Shown: positions 27,601 to 33,935 of the stretch, piece after piece
Position numbering within the stretch: position 1 is the first letter of the stretch
Layout of the letters: every line of letters starts with the position of its first letter
From: Spirochaetaceae bacterium
GTDB lineage: Bacteria > Spirochaetota > Spirochaetia > DSM-27196 > PWMO01
Length of the DNA: 37,649 bases
Assembly (NCBI GenBank): GCA_007693485.1
Contig: REDM01000085.1
Location: 1-37,649, forward strand
Reading direction: 5' to 3'
The notes under the pieces: model-generated
The model's input: the letters and a program-made list of their open reading frames with translations, nothing else
The model's database searches: none
Told to the model about the DNA's origin: nothing
Translations under genes and position numbers: made by a program

Positions 27601-29648
27601 TATCAACGGCAACCGGCGGACTCTTTCACGGGTTTGGTGAACACGCGAGCGGCTTTCTGCAGCAGGGACTCTCCGGAGTCCCGGTGGGGGGCAGCGCGAT
27701 CGGCAGTACATGGTATGGAGCTGCCTCGGTAACCGCCGCCGGTCGTATCGCTTCGGGAACCGCTTCGGCCGCCGTTCTTGCCGTGCACGCGACGGACCCG
27801 TTTGGCGGAAACGGGTTTGCCTGGTCAACGTTCCGAAATCAGGCGTATGGTACCCAGGCCGTTGCCGGATACGTCGCCGCGGGATCCTCCAGCGCGGTGG
27901 GAGGCGCTCTGGCGAGTCGGTGGACTCTGGACACGGGGAGCTTCGCACATCTTCCGATTCACACCGATTTTGGAACCGACGCGCTCGCTCGATTTGCAGG
28001 GGACCTCGCGGGGGAGGCGGGACGGTACGCAGTTGGCGGCACCGTAACGATGAACCTGCTCAACATCGGAGATCTGGGTGCAACCACGCGGCACGGGCTC
28101 CTGGAGCTGGGGCTGTCCGGCGAACCCTCACTGCGCATTGGCGGTGGGGGCGTGGATGTGGGAGCCGGAAGAATGGTTTCGGTTGCGCGGGCCACGGACG
28201 GACTCTTTGAGCTGAAACGAACCCAGGCGGACATCGATGCGGCGATGAAACTCCGAGATGCAATCGACCGTGTTGCCTATCGAGCCCTGCTGTTTGGCGA
28301 GGCGGAGTTCTCGGGACGATCGGGCGCGTCCGCGCTTCTCGCCGATGATCTGCAGAATCACCGCCGCGAGCGGAGTCGCGAAAACGTCGACGAACTGTTT
28401 CTCAACTCGGAGATTCGACGCCACGTGGGCGATGAACACGCCGATCGAGAGCTCCGCACAGCGGTTGGCCAGGAGGATGTCTTCATTTCCGAGTTCATGG
28501 CGGCGGGGCACTTTGACTCGCGCGGCAGCTTTCTCCTGGCGTACGAGCTTCTCGAGCAGGAGCGGGTCACGGTGGACGCGCTCTTTGCGGGGGGAAAGGC
28601 GTACGCGGGTGATGAATACGCGGGCAGTCAAACCTATGAGCAGCGACTCTCGCTCTTTCTGCGCTACTTTGCCGACGGCATCGATGAGGCCGAGCGATCG
28701 GTCATGGTGGATGCCGTGTTTGGCGGGATGATCGTATCCGATCGGGGACGAACCGATCGACCGCCGGCTGCCGACGGTGTGGCCTTTGTCGAGCGCGCGC
28801 TGGCGGTAAACCGCGCGGCAACCGTTCCCACTGTGTTGAGTTCTGCGCAGGCGCTGCCTGAGCTGTTCACCGAATACGTGAGACGTGGCGCGAGCGACGT
28901 GAGCCTTGCCGAGTTCACCGAGTCAATCGGGAACCTTCGTTCGGCAGGGTTTTTGCCGGAGGATCCGCTGTACGAAGCCCTCTCCCGGGGAAACCTCGAG
29001 GCGCGTGCTCGTGCACAGGCGACGGTGCGGGAGAATGAACTCGCCTTTCTGCAGGCGAGACGGTTTGCCGGTGGTGAGAGCCCGGGTGCCGTCTTCACCA
29101 ATCTGGTACGCAAGGATGGCGATCACTATCTGGTAGAAGTGGGGTACTCCGCCGGGCGCATCCATGAAGTGTCGCGCCAGCCAATCAACGCCGAGCACTA
29201 TTTCGCTCTGGAGCTTGAACACGTGCTGCTCGGTCGGGTTGCCGACACCTTCTGCAATCTGAGCACCAATGAATACGCGATCGCGTTTGGCGCACCCAAC
29301 CTTCAGTACGACCGCGGAACCGAGCGAACCGCAAACATGATTCACCGGCTGCTTCTCGACGGTGCCGCGAGCGGTTCGGGTCGGTTTGTTGAGGTTTCGT
29401 CCCACCTCGCCGGCGCAGCGGGGCAGAGTGGGTCGCTGGTCATTGCATCGCGTCCCAACCCCAGCGGACCGGGGCACGTCGCGCCGGTGGTTGGCGCGCG
29501 ATGGACCTATTTTGACGAAGAGAAGAGAGATTATTCGGTGATCCCAACGGTCGACAACGTTGGGGCAACGTTTGGGACAATGGACGTCGCGTCGGCGTTT
29601 CACGGCGGTGACGAGCCGCAGTACTTTCTGTGGGTTCCCAGTCGATGA
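21699..29648 (+). CDS. Giant exported protein with C-terminal Cys-His hydrolase-like domain
   Basis: From ATG 21699 the product has 2,649 residues. I chose this start because AAGGAGGG (21686-21693) lies five bases before it; an in-frame ATG at 21678 is upstream of that site. The N-terminus has a basic end, a hydrophobic core (WVLMLLVGSAVAMG) and a likely signal peptidase site near AMGAD. Residues about 30-1750 are Glu/Arg/Ala-rich and helical, with coiled-coil-like stretches and a repeated W-x14-W motif (319-334 and 1542-1557). Residues about 1907-2130 are hydrophobic and Ala/Gly-rich (AAVGVSIAGAVVGQPWVALA). The C-terminus has TFCNLSTNEYA with Cys2519 and GPGHVAPVVG with His2593, resembling papain-like/NlpC-like amidases. 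By eye Cys2519 is the only cysteine. The size and layout recall large Leptospira proteins (TIGR04388 type, from memory) and polymorphic toxins. Function is unproven. Confidence 0.8.
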   Translation: MQRVRHRWVLMLLVGSAVAMGADPRYEMAGRIGFDDALLGMVRMTDRAAANLPIGIEGLDGWERDHARDLLARRHAQWIFDQLGPPHLVQLAGDLERIGRRYSLAGEGSDIPIDSAGDPLIRDFQLWSDDQEHWRDEAHGRTDRWFAEWQQTVDDSSRAALAAIPESDRQAVADHLAALIHTLARTVRADGERLLSEAAVRMRFVREQDTWSLMRKREAHLPEQLVDTAIRETLNASRSLDAGAWMPSASGDHLFITLLGGASHRSDGLDEGLTAWLEAEQRMTEQHSRRQEEFFASFASGEAGWDENFAALDRERQIWSSGLLQQIGDGRRRWDDAMTVFGAQFHAHVGGVAENALREAQRVAWDLNAMLAAYHDAEALERFAQSAVATLTAERERLRAVSYDTAYLDDELITWHESRAQAAAEMERIERALRDEADRLLADIQQFDPAASEIIRLTALSELLDHQVAVASAVADYATRSGVARERDAATREARIVAQSRLDGLAQHYQELLREIDGWEARISAGQDEVHRRSIAVDDLQREAHDARSRYEQRWEVWYAGDPEVLERARDHAQRQFDRYIADERPSLVGDALRAMEVDARAQVRDTAGVLLDGLTAVGPSGLNAIGESVLRRETAEALTGANGGPTAWLDDVPSDDLALQLLEHGFGEEEALVSRLLDIHRDRPTRGNESQFAVWHEMLAQAIDDLVDEARSTHTEITLTVRLLRLDEDDPVIGLDETGVLIVDEGEFDASELAILHEIVPNLFELVPAWTAWNRRALATLADELASAIANAAPDNTTGSRTDLLWDERRSEWEALAEQSGHGLHIFSHLFGDNDRTATDPVWFLRRYADVLRSGDSALGLPADQSSTMMNRLAERDRIALQHRDRAAALDDDIVRWREDRDAFFDHEVAPALIALNSANSAVIAARVQHEEAIAILDAETERATQRTDAAELARAEVVRARRDLAVAQAVYDYAAGGFRVAGADPLDERDALLAQQSHIHTALAALAAAGGAATGDSGAGGIASAGDGAMTEILLALAERDLYHQANDIIALLRERMIESEYTLYASIAAGESIARQVLTNLVVGGDVVPLPDILELSRVVSARIDPSGHERSSIYADPLQYEHDPGQLVSDFLIWVAALPALGDGVLRDFALAYRYERVEGELAGTAAVWIEHAALGDQNFRGLVGRSEVRTDVAGALNAAGVAARGRIMADQRVLPHYRFFLAALSAPELPIDDTLVISYIEKDLARVAVEHVAAAAIAAERRLKSRTGWVKRNIFGQKPWRPIERQRQQMASFANGGGGERATILELARTLGGGLNAIAYSARETGRDMEGTDAVAGLERAISSLIPIGDDDIGQLIGAALRDAAGEVPTDGGLVPLLSTVAALLADRAAVVHDRVAHLVAVHSAERATVVRDHRQVAAGFPGVEQWTASVVDLFGAPPFSTEWLRSIELQAAVAGTAHSRAGSVARVERLVAALSREHEARAHALVDEHVLRMSVEGQELLANRTRWEASLSALTVSARAAWANAEEHLVAARSEWRTRFSQGLAEEQRRWDEHARHFALAREEWILGAARNQLAGNVDRASNATAEIVALEQALRPHLSLLERSSVHAVQLDRTALDEISRRMESLARRPGTAPVMPAPPARGMVPTAHFAAHAQESSALIAESVRAGTSRLRVQQVRRTVDEAMRHAELSIERANWVTGKRFADLLTAAGFTGGGDQFSRRVVVDRSLFGGERRETQRIDAFRRFTAPQFVSPLDLSEESASALSPEVLEALVDRALETVTEYFAIIFGGTSDSAPLHRVGGDILAAFAAAVDGFERSAQFDSYSTVSGLFAMHVGYAPVMSRRDPGRVDRAGYGEAGRIMLAFAHYEARQSRGITMLEAAAWDVPLWDSGGSWLEAPTIRTVAAVGVSIAGAVVGQPWVALALTAANQAAFAAMDTGIAGRDAETTWARAAQQVAVGAVSTATGGLFHGFGEHASGFLQQGLSGVPVGGSAIGSTWYGAASVTAAGRIASGTASAAVLAVHATDPFGGNGFAWSTFRNQAYGTQAVAGYVAAGSSSAVGGALASRWTLDTGSFAHLPIHTDFGTDALARFAGDLAGEAGRYAVGGTVTMNLLNIGDLGATTRHGLLELGLSGEPSLRIGGGGVDVGAGRMVSVARATDGLFELKRTQADIDAAMKLRDAIDRVAYRALLFGEAEFSGRSGASALLADDLQNHRRERSRENVDELFLNSEIRRHVGDEHADRELRTAVGQEDVFISEFMAAGHFDSRGSFLLAYELLEQERVTVDALFAGGKAYAGDEYAGSQTYEQRLSLFLRYFADGIDEAERSVMVDAVFGGMIVSDRGRTDRPPAADGVAFVERALAVNRAATVPTVLSSAQALPELFTEYVRRGASDVSLAEFTESIGNLRSAGFLPEDPLYEALSRGNLEARARAQATVRENELAFLQARRFAGGESPGAVFTNLVRKDGDHYLVEVGYSAGRIHEVSRQPINAEHYFALELEHVLLGRVADTFCNLSTNEYAIAFGAPNLQYDRGTERTANMIHRLLLDGAASGSGRFVEVSSHLAGAAGQSGSLVIASRPNPSGPGHVAPVVGARWTYFDEEKRDYSVIPTVDNVGATFGTMDVASAFHGGDEPQYFLWVPSR

Positions 29649-29673
29649 AGGCCGTAAACGCGATGAAGGCCGT
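29643..29673 (+). repeat. Direct repeat CGATGAAGGCCGT, 18-bp period
   Basis: Two identical 13-bp copies lie at 29643-29655 and 29661-29673. The first includes the stop codon of the giant gene. The repeat may be the trace of a small tandem duplication. It also creates two ATG AAG GCC starts in one frame (see the small reading frame at 29645). Confidence 0.7.
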
Positions 29674-29776
29674 GAGCACCTTGAACGAAATGAAGAAACC
29701 GTGCGCCGATGGACGGCGCACACCATGCAACGGAGGTCTGGTATGCGACGAATACTCTGCTCTGTGGGGATGGTGA
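29645..29776 (+). CDS. Possible 43-residue leader peptide
   Basis: An ATG overlaps the giant gene's stop as ATGA (29645-29648), as at many other junctions here. It opens a frame of 43 codons ending in TGA at 29774-29776, inside the WG-repeat gene in another frame. The peptide begins MKAVNAMKAVSTLNEMKK and has three Cys. It could couple translation between the two genes, or be chance. It has no recognisable ribosome-binding site of its own. Confidence 0.2.
   Translation: MKAVNAMKAVSTLNEMKKPCADGRRTPCNGGLVCDEYSALWGW
29701..29721 (+). promoter_or_regulatory. Perfect 8-bp hairpin upstream of the WG-repeat gene
   Basis: GTGCGCCG (29701-29708) and CGGCGCAC (29714-29721) flank a five-base loop. The stem is very GC-rich and ends 10 bases before the ribosome-binding site of the next gene. 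There is no T-run, so simple termination is unlikely. It may protect or process the mRNA, or set the ratio of the two products. Confidence 0.5.
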
Positions 29777-30951
29777 TGATGGCCGCGGTCATGGCTCCCG
29801 CACTTCCTCCCGCCGTCGAGCTTGTTCCGGTGGCCGTTGAGACGGGAATGCTCTTTGGAGGACCGGCGGCCATTCGCCATTTTGGGTACATCAATCTGAC
29901 GGGAAGGATGGTGATTCCACCGCGATTCACCGGGGCATCATGGTTTGGGAGCGGCTTGGCACGCGCGTCGGTTGCCGATCCGTCGGTCCCCAATGGAACG
30001 CTCAGCGGCCTGATCGATCACACCGGCAGATGGGTGCTCTCGCCGCGCTTTGCCGCGATTCGCTTCGCGATGGACGAGCCGGAGCGGTTCTGGGCGCGCA
30101 ACAGCGAGACGTGGTTTTTGATCGATCGCTCCGGTACGGTTCTTTTTGAAACCGAGTGCACGGAGATCTCGGCGTTCAGCGAAGGCCTCGCTGTGGTGAA
30201 GTGCAAAGACCGTACCGTGGTTATCGATGATCGAGGAATCGAGCGGTTCTCCCCGAGTGATCTTGGAGTCACCGTGACCGTCCCCAACTACTTCCGCAAC
30301 GGCCGGTTGAACTTCTTCCCTCCCGAGTGGCGAGCCGGTTACAACCATATGGGATTTTTTGATCCGGACGGGAATGTGGCCATTGCTCCAACCTACACCG
30401 TCGCCCGGGCCGACGTTCGGTTCTCGGAAGGCTATTTCGCAGCACTTCTTCGTCCCGAAGACGCCGGAGGACGCGACCCCGGGCGTTTCATGACCCCGGA
30501 TTGGGAACCCGCCTTCGGCGACCGCAGGTGGGTCGATGTGCGTCCATTCTCGGAGGGGCTCGCCGCCGTGGCCGTACGAGGCTCCGACCGAAGGCTGTTG
30601 TGGGGGTTCATCGATCGATACGGCGATATGGTGATCGAACCGCAGTTCCCCGACGTCGAGCGTTTTTCGGATGGACTCGCCGCGGTGGCGGTTGAGATCG
30701 ACCCCTCTCCCCACGCGTTTCGAAGGGGACGATGGGGTGCGATTGACGCAACCGGCGAGCTCGTCATGGACCCCAACTTTGCACGCCCATTTGTGATTCA
30801 TTCGGGGGCTGCGATGATCATGGAACCGTACGACACCGGACGCGTGCTGTCCGACGGGCAACGCGTCGAATCGCAGCGGCCGATCTACATTAACCGGTAC
30901 GGCGATATCATCTGGGATACCCTCATCCACGGGCGCCTTTCACGGAACTGA
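29743..30951 (+). CDS. Secreted WG-repeat protein
   Basis: The predicted product has 402 residues. The start at ATG 29743 is fixed by CGGAGG at 29731-29736; an upstream in-frame extension runs back into the giant gene and is rejected. Residues 1-22 form a signal peptide (MRRILCSVGM then a hydrophobic stretch and small residues). There is no lipobox. The rest is made of about seven WG (KWG) repeats, each with a turn such as GFIDRYGDMVIEPQF or GAIDATGELVMDPNF preceded by FSEGLAAVAV or FSDGLAAVAV. WG repeats are binding modules without known catalysis. It lies 94 bp after the giant gene on the same strand, so joint expression is likely. By inference it may bind, chaperone or neutralise the giant protein in the periplasm. 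Confidence 0.85.
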   Translation: MRRILCSVGMVMMAAVMAPALPPAVELVPVAVETGMLFGGPAAIRHFGYINLTGRMVIPPRFTGASWFGSGLARASVADPSVPNGTLSGLIDHTGRWVLSPRFAAIRFAMDEPERFWARNSETWFLIDRSGTVLFETECTEISAFSEGLAVVKCKDRTVVIDDRGIERFSPSDLGVTVTVPNYFRNGRLNFFPPEWRAGYNHMGFFDPDGNVAIAPTYTVARADVRFSEGYFAALLRPEDAGGRDPGRFMTPDWEPAFGDRRWVDVRPFSEGLAAVAVRGSDRRLLWGFIDRYGDMVIEPQFPDVERFSDGLAAVAVEIDPSPHAFRRGRWGAIDATGELVMDPNFARPFVIHSGAAMIMEPYDTGRVLSDGQRVESQRPIYINRYGDIIWDTLIHGRLSRN

Positions 30952-30956
30952 GAGTT

Positions 30957-30981
30957 GGTTTGGTGATTCAATCAACTAACC
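30957..30981. terminator. Weak bidirectional stem-loop between convergent genes
   Basis: GGTT and AACC at the ends and TGAT/ATCA in the centre can pair with mismatches between them, around a three-base loop. It lies in the 45-bp gap between the WG-repeat gene and the convergent TRAP permease gene. There is no clear T-run and the stem is imperfect, so it is only a possible terminator. Confidence 0.25.
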
Positions 30982-30996
30982 GCGCGGAGTGGCAGG

Positions 30997-32844
30997 CTAC
31001 ACGAAGAGGAGCAGGATTCCCAGGCCCGCGCCGGCCAGGCTGAGCATCGGGATCGGGAAGAGCATCAGTACGCCGGCGGTGAGCAGGAGGCCGCGGCGGA
31101 TGGTGCGGATTTCGCGGCGCCAGTAGCACATCAGGCCGCCGGCCAGGAAGAGCACCGCTGCGGCGGTTCGAAGGATCGCGTAGGCGATCTCGGGCAGGCT
31201 GCCGATAAGCAGCAGCGCCGGATCGTAGACAAAGACAAAGGGTACGAAGAAGGCGGCAAAACTCAGCTTCAGGGCGATCTTGGCGGACGCAAACCAGTCC
31301 GCCTCCGCCATGCCTGCGGATATGAAGACCGCGCCGCAGATGGGCGGGGTGATGGCCGACAGGATGGCAAAGTAGAACACAAAGAGGTGGGCCGCGATGG
31401 GCGGAAGTCCGAAGGTGATCAGTACCGGTCCTCCGACCACCACCGCCATGATGTAGGCGGCCGTGGTGGGCACCTGCATGCCGAGCACAATGCTGGTCAG
31501 CGCGATGAGCACCAGCGTCAGAAAGAGCTGGCCCTGGCTCACCGAGAGGATCAGCGTGCTGATCTTGACGCCCAGCCCGGTCATGGCAATCACCGAGATG
31601 ATCACCTGGGCGCTCGCCGAGATCGCCGCGATCACGGCCGCCTGCCGCGCGCCGTTGACCGCCGCTGTCTTGAGCTGGGGCAGGGCTTCCTTCACGGCCA
31701 GCTTCCAGTCGGCGGTGATCAGCGAGAGCGGGAGCGCCACCAGGGTTGCCCAGAAGGCGGCGTACTGCGGCGTGTACCCGCCGACCATCCACGCCATCAG
31801 CACCACAAAGGGAAGCAGAAAAAAGACGCTGGCACGTACCGTCTCGGCCCATGAGGGCAGCTCGCTGCGGTCGAGGCCGGTGTACCCCTCGCGCTTGGCG
31901 TAGAAATGAATGCCCACGCCCACCGCGGCAAAGAAGCAGATCGCCGGAATCAGGGCGCGATAGACCACCTCCAGGTAGGGCGTCTCGGTCAGCTCGGCAA
32001 GGACAAAGGCGCCGGCTCCCATGATGGGCGGCATGATCTGTCCGCCGGTGCTCGCAGTGGCTTCCACCGCCGCGGCCATCTCCGGCTTGTACTTGAGCCG
32101 GCGCATCATGGGGATGGTAAACGATCCGGTGGTGGCGACGTTGGCGCTCGCACTGCCCGAGATGGAGCCAAAGAGCGCGCTCGCAACGGTTGCCACCTTC
32201 GCCGGTCCCCCTGAAAACCGTCCGGCAAGCCGCACCGAAAGGCGCATGAAGCCGGTACCGCCACCGGTGGCAAAGATCACCGCACCAAAAAAGACAAAGA
32301 TGGCGATGATATCGGTGCTCACCCCCACCAGCATGCCCCACAGGCCCGCCGTGGTCAGAAAGAGATGACCCGCGATGGTCTCGAGTCCGTAGCGCGGAAT
32401 CCCGAAGGTTCCGGGGATGCGGTGACCAAAGAGGGCGTAGAGCAGGAAGAGCATCGCGATGATGGGAAGGGTGGGCTGGATCTCGCGGCGAGCCGCCTCG
32501 AGCACCAGCAGGGTCAGCGCGAAGGCGGCCGCCACCTGCAGCGGTCCGGTGGGAATCCCGTACTGCTGTGAGACCGACTGGTAGTTGAGAAAGACGTAGC
32601 CAACAATCCCGATGCCCGCCGCGGCGAGCAGCAGGTCAATCGCCAGACGCCACGGGCGAAGCGGTTTTCCCGTCTTGTCGGCGCGCCGCAGCGACCCGCC
32701 GGCAAAGACGATGAAGAACATGAAGCCCAGATGCACGGCGCGCGCCTGCATCGCCGGAAGGAAGGCGTAGACCGGCAGAACCAGCTGAAAGACCGCGAAG
32801 AGGATCGAGCCGACTACGATCCCGATGCGAAGCAGGCGCACCAT
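30997..32844 (-). CDS. TRAP transporter permease, fused 4TM/12TM type
   Basis: This 615-residue inner-membrane protein combines the small (DctQ-like, about four helices) and large (DctM-like, about twelve helices) TRAP subunits in one chain. Typical DctM-type segments are GLWGMLVGVSTDIIAIFVFF, FSGGPAKVATVASALFGSISG and ASTGGQIMPPIMGAGAF. Such fusions go with TAXI-type binding proteins, and one is encoded 10 bp upstream. The pair takes up an organic acid, often glutamate or another carboxylate, using an ion gradient; the actual substrate cannot be read here. The gene ends tail to tail with the WG-repeat gene. Confidence 0.93.
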   Translation of the reverse strand: MVRLLRIGIVVGSILFAVFQLVLPVYAFLPAMQARAVHLGFMFFIVFAGGSLRRADKTGKPLRPWRLAIDLLLAAAGIGIVGYVFLNYQSVSQQYGIPTGPLQVAAAFALTLLVLEAARREIQPTLPIIAMLFLLYALFGHRIPGTFGIPRYGLETIAGHLFLTTAGLWGMLVGVSTDIIAIFVFFGAVIFATGGGTGFMRLSVRLAGRFSGGPAKVATVASALFGSISGSASANVATTGSFTIPMMRRLKYKPEMAAAVEATASTGGQIMPPIMGAGAFVLAELTETPYLEVVYRALIPAICFFAAVGVGIHFYAKREGYTGLDRSELPSWAETVRASVFFLLPFVVLMAWMVGGYTPQYAAFWATLVALPLSLITADWKLAVKEALPQLKTAAVNGARQAAVIAAISASAQVIISVIAMTGLGVKISTLILSVSQGQLFLTLVLIALTSIVLGMQVPTTAAYIMAVVVGGPVLITFGLPPIAAHLFVFYFAILSAITPPICGAVFISAGMAEADWFASAKIALKLSFAAFFVPFVFVYDPALLLIGSLPEIAYAILRTAAAVLFLAGGLMCYWRREIRTIRRGLLLTAGVLMLFPIPMLSLAGAGLGILLLFV

Positions 32845-32854
32845 GGCAAATCGT

Positions 32855-33796
32855 TCAGCGCAGGGCTGGAGCTACGTCGAAGCCAATCTCCCGGTAGTAT
32901 CGAAGCGCGCCGGGATGCAGCCGTACTTCCATGTAGTTAACGTCTTCCATGGCAATCAGGCGCATCGCCGGATGGGCGGACTCCCATCGCGAGCGGTTCT
33001 CCCAGAACGCTTTGGTCAGATCATAGGCGAGCTGCTCCGGCAACGAATCGGTGGTGTAGAGGGCAACCGGCAGACTGACCGTCTTCACCGGCTGGTTGAC
33101 CCCGGGGTACATCCCCGCCGGAATGGTTGCCCGGGTGTAGAGGTGGCTCACCCGTGCGTAGTCGGCGTCGGAGAGCTCCAGGAGGCGGATGGGCACCGTG
33201 GCGCCAATCTCCTGAATCATCGATGCCGGCGGGGTGCTCGACGTGCCAAATCCAACGGCGCGTCGGTTGCGCACTGCGGGAACGCCCTCGCTCAGGTCAA
33301 CGGTCATCAGGTTGACCTGCTCAACAATGCCCATGCTCGAGAGGATGTTGCGGGTGATCTGCTCGCCGGCCGATCCCGCGCCCCCGGGAACAAAGCGTTG
33401 CCCGGCCAGATCGCGAATGTTCTGCACCCCGCTGTCCTGCCGCACCACCCAGTGCATTACAAGGCCGGGCAGGGGCCACAGCGATCGAATGCGCTCGTAG
33501 CCGCCCTCGGGAAACTGACCCTCCGAGCGCGTGGCCGTGGTTACCAGCGACGGTGGTGAGGTGAAGAGGTAATCGTTTCGCATGCGCGCCATCTTCACGT
33601 TTTCTACCGAGCCGGCGCTGGTCTCAACCGTGATGTTCACACCGCGGGTTCCGTGCATCAGCGCCTCGGCGATCCCTACGGAAAACGCGTAGTAGGTTGA
33701 GGTCTCGCGCGCACTCTTGAGCGCAAGGTTGGTCTGCGTGAATGCGAAGCCGCCTACCAGCATCGCCATCACGACTACGGAGGTGAGTCGTTTCAT
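32855..33796 (-). CDS. TAXI-family TRAP solute-binding protein
   Basis: From ATG 33796 the product has 313 residues. A signal peptide (MKRLTSVVVMAMLVGGFAF) leads to the mature protein; AGAGGA upstream is a good ribosome-binding site. An open frame extends further upstream to 34018 but would run across the promoter region and into the divergent ATPase gene. TAXI features include TYYAFSVGIAEALMH near the N-terminus, SAGSVENVKMARMRNDYLFT (the SxGSxxN ligand-loop type), and DLAGQRFVPGGAGSAGEQIT. The protein binds the substrate in the periplasm and delivers it to the permease encoded 10 bp downstream. Substrate identity is unknown. Confidence 0.9.
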   Translation of the reverse strand: MKRLTSVVVMAMLVGGFAFTQTNLALKSARETSTYYAFSVGIAEALMHGTRGVNITVETSAGSVENVKMARMRNDYLFTSPPSLVTTATRSEGQFPEGGYERIRSLWPLPGLVMHWVVRQDSGVQNIRDLAGQRFVPGGAGSAGEQITRNILSSMGIVEQVNLMTVDLSEGVPAVRNRRAVGFGTSSTPPASMIQEIGATVPIRLLELSDADYARVSHLYTRATIPAGMYPGVNQPVKTVSLPVALYTTDSLPEQLAYDLTKAFWENRSRWESAHPAMRLIAMEDVNYMEVRLHPGALRYYREIGFDVAPALR

Positions 33797-33888
33797 CTGA
33801 ATGTCCTCTCTTGGAAAGTGTATACGTAGGGTTGCATGGTTATTCGGCGTTGTCAAGCCGGAATCGCACCGCACCCACGGCACGCCGC

Positions 33889-33917
33889 TTGCCTCTGTTC
33901 GTCGTGCTGCGTAGGAT
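33889..33917 (+). promoter_or_regulatory. Candidate promoter of the P1B ATPase gene
   Basis: TTGCCT (33889-33894) and TAGGAT (33912-33917) are 17 bp apart, each a four-of-six match to the sigma-70 boxes. The predicted start near 33924 leaves a 12-base leader containing the GGGAGGAG ribosome-binding site (33926-33932). I see no metal-regulator operator with clear symmetry. Confidence 0.35.
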
Positions 33918-33935
33918 GGCGCACGGGAGGAGACA

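Noticed and set aside
21699-29648. Giant gene as two fused genes or an assembly artefact
   Set aside because: One uninterrupted frame with even composition, no internal signal peptide or ribosome-binding site suggesting a second gene, and a repeat motif shared by both halves.
30968-32341. 457-codon minus-strand frame in another phase over the TRAP permease
   Set aside because: His/Arg/Gly-rich translation with no membrane segments; the overlapping permease frame is a clear family member.
33851-33856. Perfect TTGACA on the minus strand upstream of the TAXI gene
   Set aside because: No acceptable -10 box lies 15-19 bp downstream; TATACA occurs only after a 26-bp gap.
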